From an uncultured Clostridium sp. (GTDB lineage: Bacteria; Bacillota; Clostridia; Clostridiales; Clostridiaceae): a stretch of DNA of 7,224 nucleotides. Within the stretch, counting starts at the first letter, position 1. The number at the start of each line of letters is the position of its first letter. The stretch covers positions 1 through 7,224 of the forward strand of contig NZ_CALEVF010000029.1 in NCBI RefSeq assembly GCF_937920395.1, in the 5' to 3' direction. Shown here piece after piece: positions 1 to 5,744 of this stretch. A model generated the notes under the pieces. It did no database searches. It was given only the letters and a program-made list of their open reading frames with translations, and was not told where the DNA came from. Both the position numbers and the translations under genes were made by a program.

Positions 1-6
1 TATAAT
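1..6 (+). promoter_or_regulatory. Possible -10 box of the lipoprotein gene promoter
   Basis: The window opens with a perfect TATAAT. Transcription would start near position 12-13, placing the dyad at 14-37 at the 5' end of the mRNA, about 70 bases before the start codon. The matching -35 element would lie outside the window, so this cannot be confirmed. An alternative is TTGACT at 26-31 with TAATAA at 51-56 (19-bp spacer), which is a poorer match. Confidence 0.35.
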
Positions 7-13
7 TGTAAAG

Positions 14-37
14 CCTTGAAGTCACTTGACTACAAGG
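14..37. promoter_or_regulatory. Inverted repeat, candidate operator or 5' stem-loop
   Basis: Two 11-base half sites, CCTTGAAGTCA and TGACTACAAGG, face each other across a CT spacer. Ten of 11 positions are complementary. No T-run follows, so it is not a normal intrinsic terminator. A perfect TATAAT lies just upstream and a TTGACT sequence overlaps the right half. It could be a binding site for a dimeric regulator of the lipoprotein gene, or a hairpin at the 5' end of its mRNA. The regulator cannot be named from this window. Confidence 0.5.
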
Positions 38-80
38 TTATGCAATTAACTAATAAATTTACTAATAAGGAGGATTTTTA

Positions 81-1016
81 ATGAAATCAAAAACCATATT
101 ATTAACATCAGCTATATTAACAGTATTACTAGTTGGATGTAACATGAAAGCTCCAACTCAAATGCCCAAAACAACTCCAAAGGTAATAACCACAAATTCA
201 ATGGTAAGTACGGCAAATGAATTTGAAAAGGCAATAAGTATAAATGGTACATGGATTATTAATTTAAAAAAGAATATAACTATTGATAAAAATCTTGTAG
301 TTGAAGGTGAATTTAAAAAGGATAAAACTATTATAGGTCGTAATATAAACTTATATAGTCAAGATAAAAATAAGAAGATAACTGATAAATTTATTTTAAC
401 TGTACCAAAATTAACTATTAATAGTCCTAAAACAAGTATAGTTCATGGAACTTTTAAAGGTGACATTTATGTGTCATCAAATAACTTTCAATTAATGGAT
501 ACTACAGTTGAGGGGAATGTATATTTTACTACAACTGCATCTAAAAATACATGCAAAATTGATGCTAAAAGCAAAGTTACTGGAAAAAAAGAATTAGTAA
601 CAACTTCAAATTCTGTAAATACTGCGATTGGATTTGAAAAGGCTATAAGTAAAAATGGTATACAAACTATTGATATGAAAAAAAGCCTAACTATTAATAA
701 AGATCTTGTAGTTGATGGTGAGTTTAGAAATGATAAAGCTCTTTTGGAACGAAAGATAAATCTATACAGTCATGACAAAGCAAATAACATAGACCATAAA
801 TTTACTTTAGTTGCGCCAAAATTAACTATTAAAAGTACTCAAACTAGTATGGAACATGGAACTTTCAAAGGTGATCTTTATATTTCAGCAAATAATTTTA
901 AGTTAATAGATACTAAAATTGATGGAAATGTATATTTTACTACACCAGAAGCTAAAAATACATGTAAAATGGATGCTACAAGTAAAGTTATTGGAACACA
1001 AGAATTAAGAAAATAG
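81..1016 (+). CDS. Lipoprotein of unknown function with two tandem 137-residue repeats
   Basis: I do not recognise a named family. The first 19 residues form a type II signal peptide (lysines at 2 and 4, a hydrophobic stretch, then lipobox L17-V18-G19-C20), so the mature protein should be lipid-anchored at C20 on the outer face of the membrane. A short Thr/Pro-rich linker (about 24-36) follows. Two homologous units, roughly residues 38-172 and 175-309, align without gaps at a constant offset of 137 residues and are about 60% identical by hand count. Shared blocks include FEKAIS, LVV(E/D)GEF, INLYS, PKLTI, HGTFKGD, GNVYFTT and KNTCK. The short alternating hydrophobic strands (LTI..DLVVDGEF, GDLYISANNFKLIDTKIDGNVYF) resemble beta-solenoid or beta-helix proteins; that is inference. 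Each unit has one cysteine, C158 and C295. The start is set by AAGGAGGA at 67-74, six bases before the ATG. It stands alone on its strand, facing the ATPase gene. Confidence 0.85.
   Translation: MKSKTILLTSAILTVLLVGCNMKAPTQMPKTTPKVITTNSMVSTANEFEKAISINGTWIINLKKNITIDKNLVVEGEFKKDKTIIGRNINLYSQDKNKKITDKFILTVPKLTINSPKTSIVHGTFKGDIYVSSNNFQLMDTTVEGNVYFTTTASKNTCKIDAKSKVTGKKELVTTSNSVNTAIGFEKAISKNGIQTIDMKKSLTINKDLVVDGEFRNDKALLERKINLYSHDKANNIDHKFTLVAPKLTIKSTQTSMEHGTFKGDLYISANNFKLIDTKIDGNVYFTTPEAKNTCKMDATSKVIGTQELRK
192..1007 (+). repeat. Intragenic direct duplication, 411-bp period
   Basis: Two in-frame copies (about 192-596 and 603-1007) encode the two units of the lipoprotein. Equivalent landmarks, such as the CATGGAAC at 444 and at 855, lie exactly 411 bases apart. 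The copies keep register with no insertion or deletion but differ at many codons, so the duplication is not recent. Confidence 0.9.
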
Positions 1017-1068
1017 TATAATATATACTGATAGTCTTATAAAATGAAGAAAACACATATATGTTTTC
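1015..1068 (+). other. Two AT-rich hairpins after the lipoprotein gene
   Basis: AGTATA (1015-1020) and TATACT (1024-1029) form a short dyad overlapping the stop codon. GAAAACA (1049-1055) and TGTTTTC (1062-1068) form a second hairpin with a six-base loop. Neither is followed by a long T-tract. They may contribute to 3' end formation together with the stronger palindrome at 1080-1109. Confidence 0.4.
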
Positions 1069-1079
1069 AATAAATAATA

Positions 1080-1109
1080 AGAGGTTGATGAATTAATTCA
1101 TCAACCTCT
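1080..1109. terminator. Bidirectional terminator, perfect 30-bp palindrome
   Basis: A 15-base arm starting AGAGGTTGATG is followed directly by its exact reverse complement ending CATCAACCTCT. It lies between two convergent genes, 64 bases after the lipoprotein stop and 6 bases after the ATPase stop (minus strand). On the plus strand the flank is T-rich (ATTTGTTTATTT), and on the minus strand it is TTATTATTTATT. Both are imperfect U-tracts, but position and stem strength support a shared terminator. Confidence 0.8.
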
Positions 1110-1115
1110 ATTTGT

Positions 1116-3791
1116 TTATTTGATTGTTTGTGCCTTAGATGACATACGTTTAAATATTTTTACAATCTCATTTAAGATTAAGGGCATAAGTGATAATAGA
1201 GTAACGAAACCCCAATCTTGCATATTTAAAGCATGAACACTAAAGGCTCTTGCAAGTGGTGGTATTGTTATTATAAAGGTTTGTAGCATTAGTCCTAAGA
1301 TAATAGATCCAATTAAATATTTGTTTGAAAATAAACCTATTTGGAATATGGATTTCTTTTCATTTCTCATATTTAATGAATGAACAAGTTGAGAGCAACT
1401 AAGTACTACAAAAGCCATAGTTTGTGCATGCTCTAGAGCGTCTGGTTTAAGACCACTTGGGAATAATGGAAATAAATTTAGATCACCACTATAATATTTT
1501 GCACCTATTATAAATGCGGCTAGGGTTAGTATTCCAATCAATAATCCGTTAAGAGCTAGATTTAAGGTAGTGCCTTTAAATAAACTGTCCTTTGGATTAC
1601 GTGGTTTATATTTCATTACGTCAGGGTCACCAGGATCTACTCCTAGGGCTAGAGCTGGAAGTGTATCTGTAATTAAATTAACCCATAATATATGTACAGG
1701 TCGAAGAGGAGATGCCCAACCTAAAAGTATTGCTAAAAATAGTGCTATAATTTCTCCAACATTACAAGAGATAAGGAATATTACAGTTTTTTTGATATTA
1801 CGAAATATGTTTCTTCCTTCCTTTATAGCAGCTATAATAGTTGAAAAGTTATCATCTATTAATATCATATCAGCTGCACCTTTAGCCACATCAGTACCTG
1901 TTATTCCCATTGCAACACCAATGTTTGCCGTTTTAAGGGAGGGTGCATCATTTACTCCATCACCAGTCATTGATACTATGTTTCCTTTTGATTTAAAAGA
2001 TTTTATAATTTTTACTTTATGTTCTGGGGATACTCTTGCGAACACTCTAATATCATCAATTTTATTATTTAATTCGACCTCGGAAATTTTATCAAGCTCA
2101 CTGCCAGACATAACGGCTTTAGGATCATCTGTAATATTAAGGTCCTTTGCTATAGCAAAAGCTGTGTTTTGATGGTCACCAGTTATCATTATAGTCTTAA
2201 TTCCCGATTTCTTACATAATGAAATAGAATCTTTAACCTCAAGCCTTGGTGGATCTATCATGCCAACTAGACCAATAAATATTAAATCATTTTCTAAACA
2301 ATCAATATCTATATGATGTGTGGTTAGAATTTTATAAGCTGAACCAAGAACTCTTAATGCATCATCAGACATATTATTAGATATCGATATTATGTCTTTT
2401 TTTATCTTGGGAGTAATTTCTACAATACTGCCTTTAATATAGGCTTTAGTACATAAATTTAACAGATTATCAATTGCTCCTTTTGTCATTACATAATATT
2501 CATCATCATATTTATTTACAGTGGTCATTAATTTTCTATCTGATTCAAAAGGAATCTCATTAATTCGTTGGTGTTTTTTCTCGAGTTCATCTTTAAATAT
2601 ATTGTTGTTTATACCAGGTATGAGTAGTGCAATTTCAGTTGGATCCCCAGTTTTTGAACTCTCGGAATATGTAGCGTCATTACATAAAATAAGATTTTCA
2701 AGTAGCAACTTGTGTTGTTTGTTTTTAAGATTTAAATTATCAGCATTCTCTAAAGTGTCGCCTGCATAAAATTTAGTTACAGTCATTTTATTTTGAGTTA
2801 AGGTTCCTGTTTTGTCTGAGCATATAATATTTACAGAACCTAAAGTTTCAACTGCAGGGAGTTTACGTACAATTGCATTTTCCTTAATCATTTTTTGAAC
2901 GCCCATAGCAAGTACTATAGTGACTATTGCTGGCAGACCTTCAGGGATAGCGGCAACAGCCAAACTAATGGATGTAAGCAGCATTTCAAAAAGATCTCTC
3001 TTTTGAAGAACACCTACAATAAACATAAGGGCACATATAAATAATGCACCTATTCCAAGAAATTTACCAAGCTGCGCTAACTTTTTTTGTAATGGAGTTT
3101 CTGTATCTATTTTTTCATCTAACATTTTAGCAATTTTACCAATTTGAGTATCCATCCCAGTAGATACAGCTATGCCGACACCTCTACCGTATGTTGCAAG
3201 AGTTGACATAAAGAGCATATTTTTTTGATCACCCAGTGGGATATCATCACCATTTAATACAAGAGTAGCATCTTTATCCACGGGTACAGATTCTCCTGTT
3301 AGTGTAGATTCTTCGATTTTTAAATTTGCAGTTTCAAGTAGCCTCAGATCACAAGGTACATATCGACCGGCATCAATAATAATAATGTCACCAGGTACAA
3401 CTTCTCTTGAGGGAATTTCTTTTACCTCTCCATCTCGTCTAACTACAGCCTTTGGAGTGGACAATTTTTTTAGTGCATCAAGAGCTTTTTCGGCTTTTGA
3501 CTCTTGAATAATTCCGACAGTTGCATTAATAACAATTACGATAGCAATTATAACCGCATCGCTTGTTTCACCAAGAAGGGCAGAAATTACAGCAGCAGCA
3601 ATTAGAATGTAAATAAGAATATCATTTAATTGAGCAAAAAACATAGAAAATAGTGTTTTAGGCTTTTTAGTCTCTAACTGATTAAGTCCAAATTTTTCTC
3701 TTTGTATATCTGATTCCTTTTGAGAAAGTCCGGTCTCTAAATTGGAGTTGAAATCTTTTAGTACTTCCTTTATAGTTTTGCTTTCAAACAT
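1116..3791 (-). CDS. P2-type cation-transporting ATPase (Ca2+/Mn2+ type), riboswitch-controlled
   Basis: A membrane pump that couples ATP hydrolysis to cation transport out of the cytoplasm. The 891-residue length and full domain order fit a PacL/SERCA-like P-type ATPase. Visible elements are the N-terminal cation ATPase region (1-45), M1-M2 (about 48-95), the actuator TGES (165-168), M3-M4 with IPEGLP (282-287), the phosphorylation motif DKTGT (326-330, D326), the nucleotide-binding region with KGA (438-440), TGD (537-539), TGDGVNDAP (609-617) and six C-terminal membrane segments. M5 NVGE (677-680) and M6 NLITDTLPA (705-713) keep polar residues that form ion sites in SERCA. I see no clear M8 glutamate. 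The start is the ATG at 3791, five bases after an AGAGGTGG site; an in-frame extension to 3878 would run into the terminator hairpin and lacks a ribosome site. An upstream yybP-ykoY manganese riboswitch makes Mn2+ export the most likely role; Ca2+ transport is the alternative. The gene appears intact. Confidence 0.93.
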   Translation of the reverse strand: MFESKTIKEVLKDFNSNLETGLSQKESDIQREKFGLNQLETKKPKTLFSMFFAQLNDILIYILIAAAVISALLGETSDAVIIAIVIVINATVGIIQESKAEKALDALKKLSTPKAVVRRDGEVKEIPSREVVPGDIIIIDAGRYVPCDLRLLETANLKIEESTLTGESVPVDKDATLVLNGDDIPLGDQKNMLFMSTLATYGRGVGIAVSTGMDTQIGKIAKMLDEKIDTETPLQKKLAQLGKFLGIGALFICALMFIVGVLQKRDLFEMLLTSISLAVAAIPEGLPAIVTIVLAMGVQKMIKENAIVRKLPAVETLGSVNIICSDKTGTLTQNKMTVTKFYAGDTLENADNLNLKNKQHKLLLENLILCNDATYSESSKTGDPTEIALLIPGINNNIFKDELEKKHQRINEIPFESDRKLMTTVNKYDDEYYVMTKGAIDNLLNLCTKAYIKGSIVEITPKIKKDIISISNNMSDDALRVLGSAYKILTTHHIDIDCLENDLIFIGLVGMIDPPRLEVKDSISLCKKSGIKTIMITGDHQNTAFAIAKDLNITDDPKAVMSGSELDKISEVELNNKIDDIRVFARVSPEHKVKIIKSFKSKGNIVSMTGDGVNDAPSLKTANIGVAMGITGTDVAKGAADMILIDDNFSTIIAAIKEGRNIFRNIKKTVIFLISCNVGEIIALFLAILLGWASPLRPVHILWVNLITDTLPALALGVDPGDPDVMKYKPRNPKDSLFKGTTLNLALNGLLIGILTLAAFIIGAKYYSGDLNLFPLFPSGLKPDALEHAQTMAFVVLSCSQLVHSLNMRNEKKSIFQIGLFSNKYLIGSIILGLMLQTFIITIPPLARAFSVHALNMQDWGFVTLLSLMPLILNEIVKIFKRMSSKAQTIK

Positions 3792-3795
3792 GAAT

Positions 3796-3803
3796 ACCAC
3801 CTC
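3796..3803 (-). promoter_or_regulatory. Ribosome binding site fixing the ATPase start
   Basis: On the minus strand AGAGGTGG lies five bases upstream of the ATG at 3791. It decides against the longer in-frame reading that begins at 3878 inside the riboswitch terminator. Confidence 0.85.
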
Positions 3804-3843
3804 TTTTATAGTATTTGTAAATATAGTGAAAATTATTAGATAC

Positions 3844-3882
3844 AAAAAAACCTTTGCTCTATTAAAAAAATAGAACAAAGGT
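3844..3882 (-). terminator. Riboswitch-controlled intrinsic terminator (expression platform)
   Basis: On the minus strand the arm ACCUUUGUUCUAUU (3882-3869) pairs with AAUAGAGCAAAGGU (3863-3850) around a five-U loop. This gives a 14-bp stem with one G-U pair, followed by six further U residues (3849-3844). The 5' arm contains CCUUUG, which is also the 3' strand of aptamer helix P1. The two folds are therefore mutually exclusive, the layout of a transcriptional ON switch. It sits 53 bases before the ATPase start codon. Confidence 0.93.
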
Positions 3883-3979
3883 CTGGCAACATCTAGTGAG
3901 TTAATTATCCGGGCATAATTTAGTACACCGTGATGACGAACAATTAAAAGCAGAAAACTGCTCTCGCTACTCCCCTTTG
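3876..3979 (-). ncRNA. yybP-ykoY manganese riboswitch aptamer
   Basis: Read on the minus strand, the leader begins CAAAGGGGAGUAGC (3979-3966), continues through a GCAG-UUUU-CUGC hairpin, then GUCAUCACGG, then GCCCGG, and ends GCCAGACCUUUG (3887-3876). These are the conserved blocks of the yybP-ykoY class. CAAAGG (3979-3974) pairs with CCUUUG (3881-3876) to close P1. In this class Mn2+ bridges the two conserved loops and stabilises the P1 side, which here would prevent the overlapping terminator from forming. High Mn2+ should thus turn the ATPase on. Recognition is from sequence memory; a covariance-model search against Rfam RF00080 would be decisive. Confidence 0.93.
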
Positions 3980-3992
3980 ATACATTAGATAT

Positions 3993-4021
3993 ATCATATC
4001 ATATTATTATAAATGAAACAA
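3993..4021 (-). promoter_or_regulatory. Sigma-A-type promoter for the riboswitch and ATPase
   Basis: On the minus strand a TTGTTT -35 (4021-4016) and a TATGAT -10 (3998-3993) are separated by 17 bases. The predicted start, near 3986, falls a few bases before the first conserved aptamer bases at 3979. That is the expected position for a riboswitch leader. Confidence 0.65.
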
Positions 4022-4052
4022 TGATTATATTAGGTAAACAAAGGCAAATAGT

Positions 4053-4598
4053 TTAAAAAAATAACATGGGGAATAGGCCATAAAATATAATGCCTAATAC
4101 TCCAGAAATCATTATTGTTATAATTGGATGAAATTTATCAGCCAGTAGTAGTCCAAATATTATAAATCCAATTATTATGCTTCTAATGTCTTTATAAGAT
4201 TCATGTCCTAGAGATAAGAATACAGAAATAATAAGACCAATCATAGCAGGACGCATACCTGCAAGGGCTGCTTTCATTATATAGGATTCTTTAAATTTCA
4301 CAATATAATGGTTTGCAATGGAAACTAGAAAAAATGAAAATGAAATTACACCTAAAGTTGCGGCGATACTACCTGAGATACCAGCAACTTTATACCCTAC
4401 AAAAGTAGCAGAATTTATGGCTATTGGTCCTGGAGTCATTTGTGATATACCAATGATATCAACAAACTCTTTATAACTAATCCAATTATTGCTTTTTACA
4501 ATTTCTCTTTCGATAAGTGGAAGCATAGCATAACCACCTCCAAAACTAAAGGCACCTATTTTTAAGAATGATAAAAATATTTTAACTAAAATATCCAT
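4053..4598 (-). CDS. CHR-family transporter subunit (chromate transporter-like), second gene of a pair
   Basis: A 181-residue membrane protein of the short-chain CHR family, in which two half-size proteins encoded side by side act together. Known members export chromate; many have no tested substrate. It opens with FLKIGAFSFGGGYAMLPLI (FGGG at 19-22), then the conserved Q53-M-T-P-G-P58 and NSATFVGY (62-69) segment, followed by several hydrophobic helices to the C-terminus. This is the subunit closer to the family consensus. Its ATG directly abuts the TAA of the preceding gene (TAAATG), with AAGAAGG inside the end of that gene as ribosome site, so translational coupling is likely. No terminator is visible between its stop and the riboswitch promoter about 30 bases on. 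The substrate cannot be read from sequence. Confidence 0.9.
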   Translation of the reverse strand: MDILVKIFLSFLKIGAFSFGGGYAMLPLIEREIVKSNNWISYKEFVDIIGISQMTPGPIAINSATFVGYKVAGISGSIAATLGVISFSFFLVSIANHYIVKFKESYIMKAALAGMRPAMIGLIISVFLSLGHESYKDIRSIIIGFIIFGLLLADKFHPIITIMISGVLGIIFYGLFPMLFF

Positions 4599-5135
4599 TT
4601 ACTTTACCTTCTTCCCAAGAAATATAACTCCATACAAACCAGACAAAAGTATAACTATAACAGGATGCACTTTTAAAAATAATATGCTTACAATTGATAC
4701 TAAAATTACAATGAAATTTGCATAGTTTTTCTTTATGGATTTTGATAAACTAACTACAGCTATAAGAACAAGTACTGGTACTGCAGCAGATATACCTTTG
4801 AAAATCAAATTTACATAGTAATACTGACGAAACTTCATAAAAAAAACGGCTATGCATAGAATTATAAAAAATGAAGGTAAAACAACTCCTAGAAGTCCAA
4901 TGATAGCTCCAAGAAGACCACCAATTCTATAACCAATAAATACGCTACAATTAACAACTAAGGCTCCAGGGAAAGTCTGAGAAATAACAACTATATCTAA
5001 AAAGTCTTCTTTTGAAAGCCACTTTTCTTTAATTACAACTTCAGTCTCAATAAGTGGGAGCATTGCATAACCTCCACCAAAGGTAAAAGATCCTATTTTA
5101 AAGAAAGTTAAAAACATAATTAGTAATCTTTTCAT
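4599..5135 (-). CDS. CHR-family transporter subunit (chromate transporter-like), first gene of a pair
   Basis: A 178-residue membrane protein homologous to the gene that follows it. It shares FFKIGSFTFGGGYAMLPLIE near the N-terminus (FGGG at 19-22) and ISQ-x-x-PG at 51-57. The conserved middle block differs from consensus: QTFPGALVVNCSVFIGY in place of the usual Q-x-x-PGP-x-AINTATFVGY. The two subunits have therefore specialised, as expected if they form a heteromeric carrier. The start is the ATG at 5135, with GAGAGGTG five bases upstream; an ATG five codons earlier (5150) overlaps that ribosome site and has none of its own. It is the promoter-proximal gene of the pair, divergent from the YaaR gene. 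Function in oxyanion export is inference from family. Confidence 0.9.
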   Translation of the reverse strand: MKRLLIMFLTFFKIGSFTFGGGYAMLPLIETEVVIKEKWLSKEDFLDIVVISQTFPGALVVNCSVFIGYRIGGLLGAIIGLLGVVLPSFFIILCIAVFFMKFRQYYYVNLIFKGISAAVPVLVLIAVVSLSKSIKKNYANFIVILVSIVSILFLKVHPVIVILLSGLYGVIFLGKKVK

Positions 5136-5153
5136 TGGTACACCTCTCATAAT

Positions 5154-5214
5154 TTATTTTCTACTACGGCAAGAACTTATTTTCTGTTGTGGCTAGAACT
5201 TATTTTCTGTTGTG
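5154..5214. repeat. Three tandem repeats with a 23-bp period
   Basis: Two copies share the 20-base identical run AGAACTTATTTTCTGTTGTG (5172-5191 and 5195-5214). A degenerate third copy upstream, beginning TTATTTTCT at 5154, keeps the exact 23-base register (TTATTTTCT at 5154, 5177 and 5200). The last copy ends 20 bases from the CHR ribosome-site side of the region. They may be repeated regulator sites, since 23 bp is close to two helical turns, or a small variable-number repeat. Confidence 0.85.
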
Positions 5215-5223
5215 TATATTTTT

Positions 5224-5251
5224 TTGATGAAAGTTCGGTATAATATATATA
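5224..5251 (+). promoter_or_regulatory. Possible promoter of the YaaR-family gene
   Basis: TTGATG (5224-5229) is followed after 16 bases by TATATA (5246-5251). A better TATAAT at 5239-5244 has no recognisable -35 at normal spacing. The region is AT-rich enough for either match to arise by chance. Confidence 0.35.
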
Positions 5252-5313
5252 AGAATGTAAAAGATATAAAAAGTCTAATAAAGCAATATAGATAAATTAG
5301 AGGTGAAATAATC

Positions 5314-5736
5314 ATGGAAATATCAAGAACCAGAAGAAATTCAAATATTTCAACTGATAAAAAAACTATTCAGAATAAAATGGACTTTTCTCAAAACTTT
5401 AGTTCTGCTAGGCATAATAAATCAGAGGAGCAGCTAAAGGATATGATGGATGACATAAAAAAGAAAGGAAATAGGTTAAGTACTACAAAATGTTATGCTG
5501 ATGTTAAAGCGTATAAAAATTTAATTAAAGAATATTTGAATTCCATTTTAAAACATATGTATGAGGTAAAAAAAGATATTAGTTTTTGGCAAACACAATA
5601 TTTTATAACAGTAAATACTGTGGATGCTAAACTAGAGGAACTTACTCAAATGTTACTTAGTCAGGAAAAAGACAATCTTAAAGTAGCAAATACTATTGAT
5701 GAAATTTCAGGTTTAATTGTTGATATATATAAGTAA
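5314..5736 (+). CDS. YaaR-family protein (DUF327)
   Basis: A 140-residue cytoplasmic protein that matches the DUF327 family, typified by Bacillus subtilis YaaR. The match rests on the central pattern LKDMMDDIKKKGNRL, then YADVKAYKNLIKEYLN (61-76), and the C-terminal block VDAKLEELTQMLL (103-115) ending in IDEISGLIVDIYK. These correspond by eye to YaaR segments of the type GKRL...YKTLVKSFL...IDEKLVELTEDLL...IKGLLINLY. The first 35 residues are polar and probably disordered; the rest is predicted helical. There is no signal peptide or membrane segment. The molecular function is not established as far as I know. ATG at 5314 is preceded at seven bases by AGAGGTGA. In many Firmicutes this gene sits near tmk, holB or yaaT; none of these is nearby, so it appears monocistronic. 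A 200-bp palindrome begins eight bases after its stop. Confidence 0.85.
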   Translation: MEISRTRRNSNISTDKKTIQNKMDFSQNFSSARHNKSEEQLKDMMDDIKKKGNRLSTTKCYADVKAYKNLIKEYLNSILKHMYEVKKDISFWQTQYFITVNTVDAKLEELTQMLLSQEKDNLKVANTIDEISGLIVDIYK

Positions 5737-5744
5737 AAAAGATA

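Larger units (their letters stand above)
5136..5313. other. Divergent intergenic region between the CHR pair and the YaaR gene
   Basis: This 178-base AT-rich gap must hold promoters for both directions. It contains the 23-bp tandem repeats (5154-5214) on the CHR side, a possible plus-strand promoter (5224-5251) and the AGAGGTGA ribosome site of the YaaR gene (5299-5306). I could not find a convincing minus-strand promoter for the CHR pair; the tandem repeats occupy most of the region where it would be expected. Confidence 0.6.

Noticed and set aside
14..37. Intrinsic terminator of an upstream gene
   Set aside because: No T-run follows the dyad, and it sits between a -10-like box and the lipoprotein ribosome site.
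1570..2172. 200-codon open frame on the plus strand
   Set aside because: It lies wholly inside the ATPase gene on the opposite strand, over highly conserved motifs, and its translation has no recognisable family features.
2521..2769. 82-codon open frame on the plus strand
   Set aside because: It is antisense to the nucleotide-binding region of the ATPase and has no plausible ribosome site or family signal.
3792..3878. 29-residue N-terminal extension of the ATPase
   Set aside because: It would start inside the riboswitch terminator stem and lacks a ribosome site, while the ATG at 3791 has a good one.
4024..4029. TATAAT on the minus strand as the -10 of the ATPase promoter
   Set aside because: No acceptable -35 lies at normal spacing, and it would start the leader farther from the aptamer than the TTGTTT-17-TATGAT pair does.
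5136..5150. Five-residue upstream start for the first CHR gene
   Set aside because: The upstream ATG overlaps the ribosome site that serves the ATG at 5135 and has no site of its own.
5154..5214. CRISPR array
   Set aside because: The repeats are directly tandem with only three bases between identical cores, so there are no spacers, and no cas genes are nearby.
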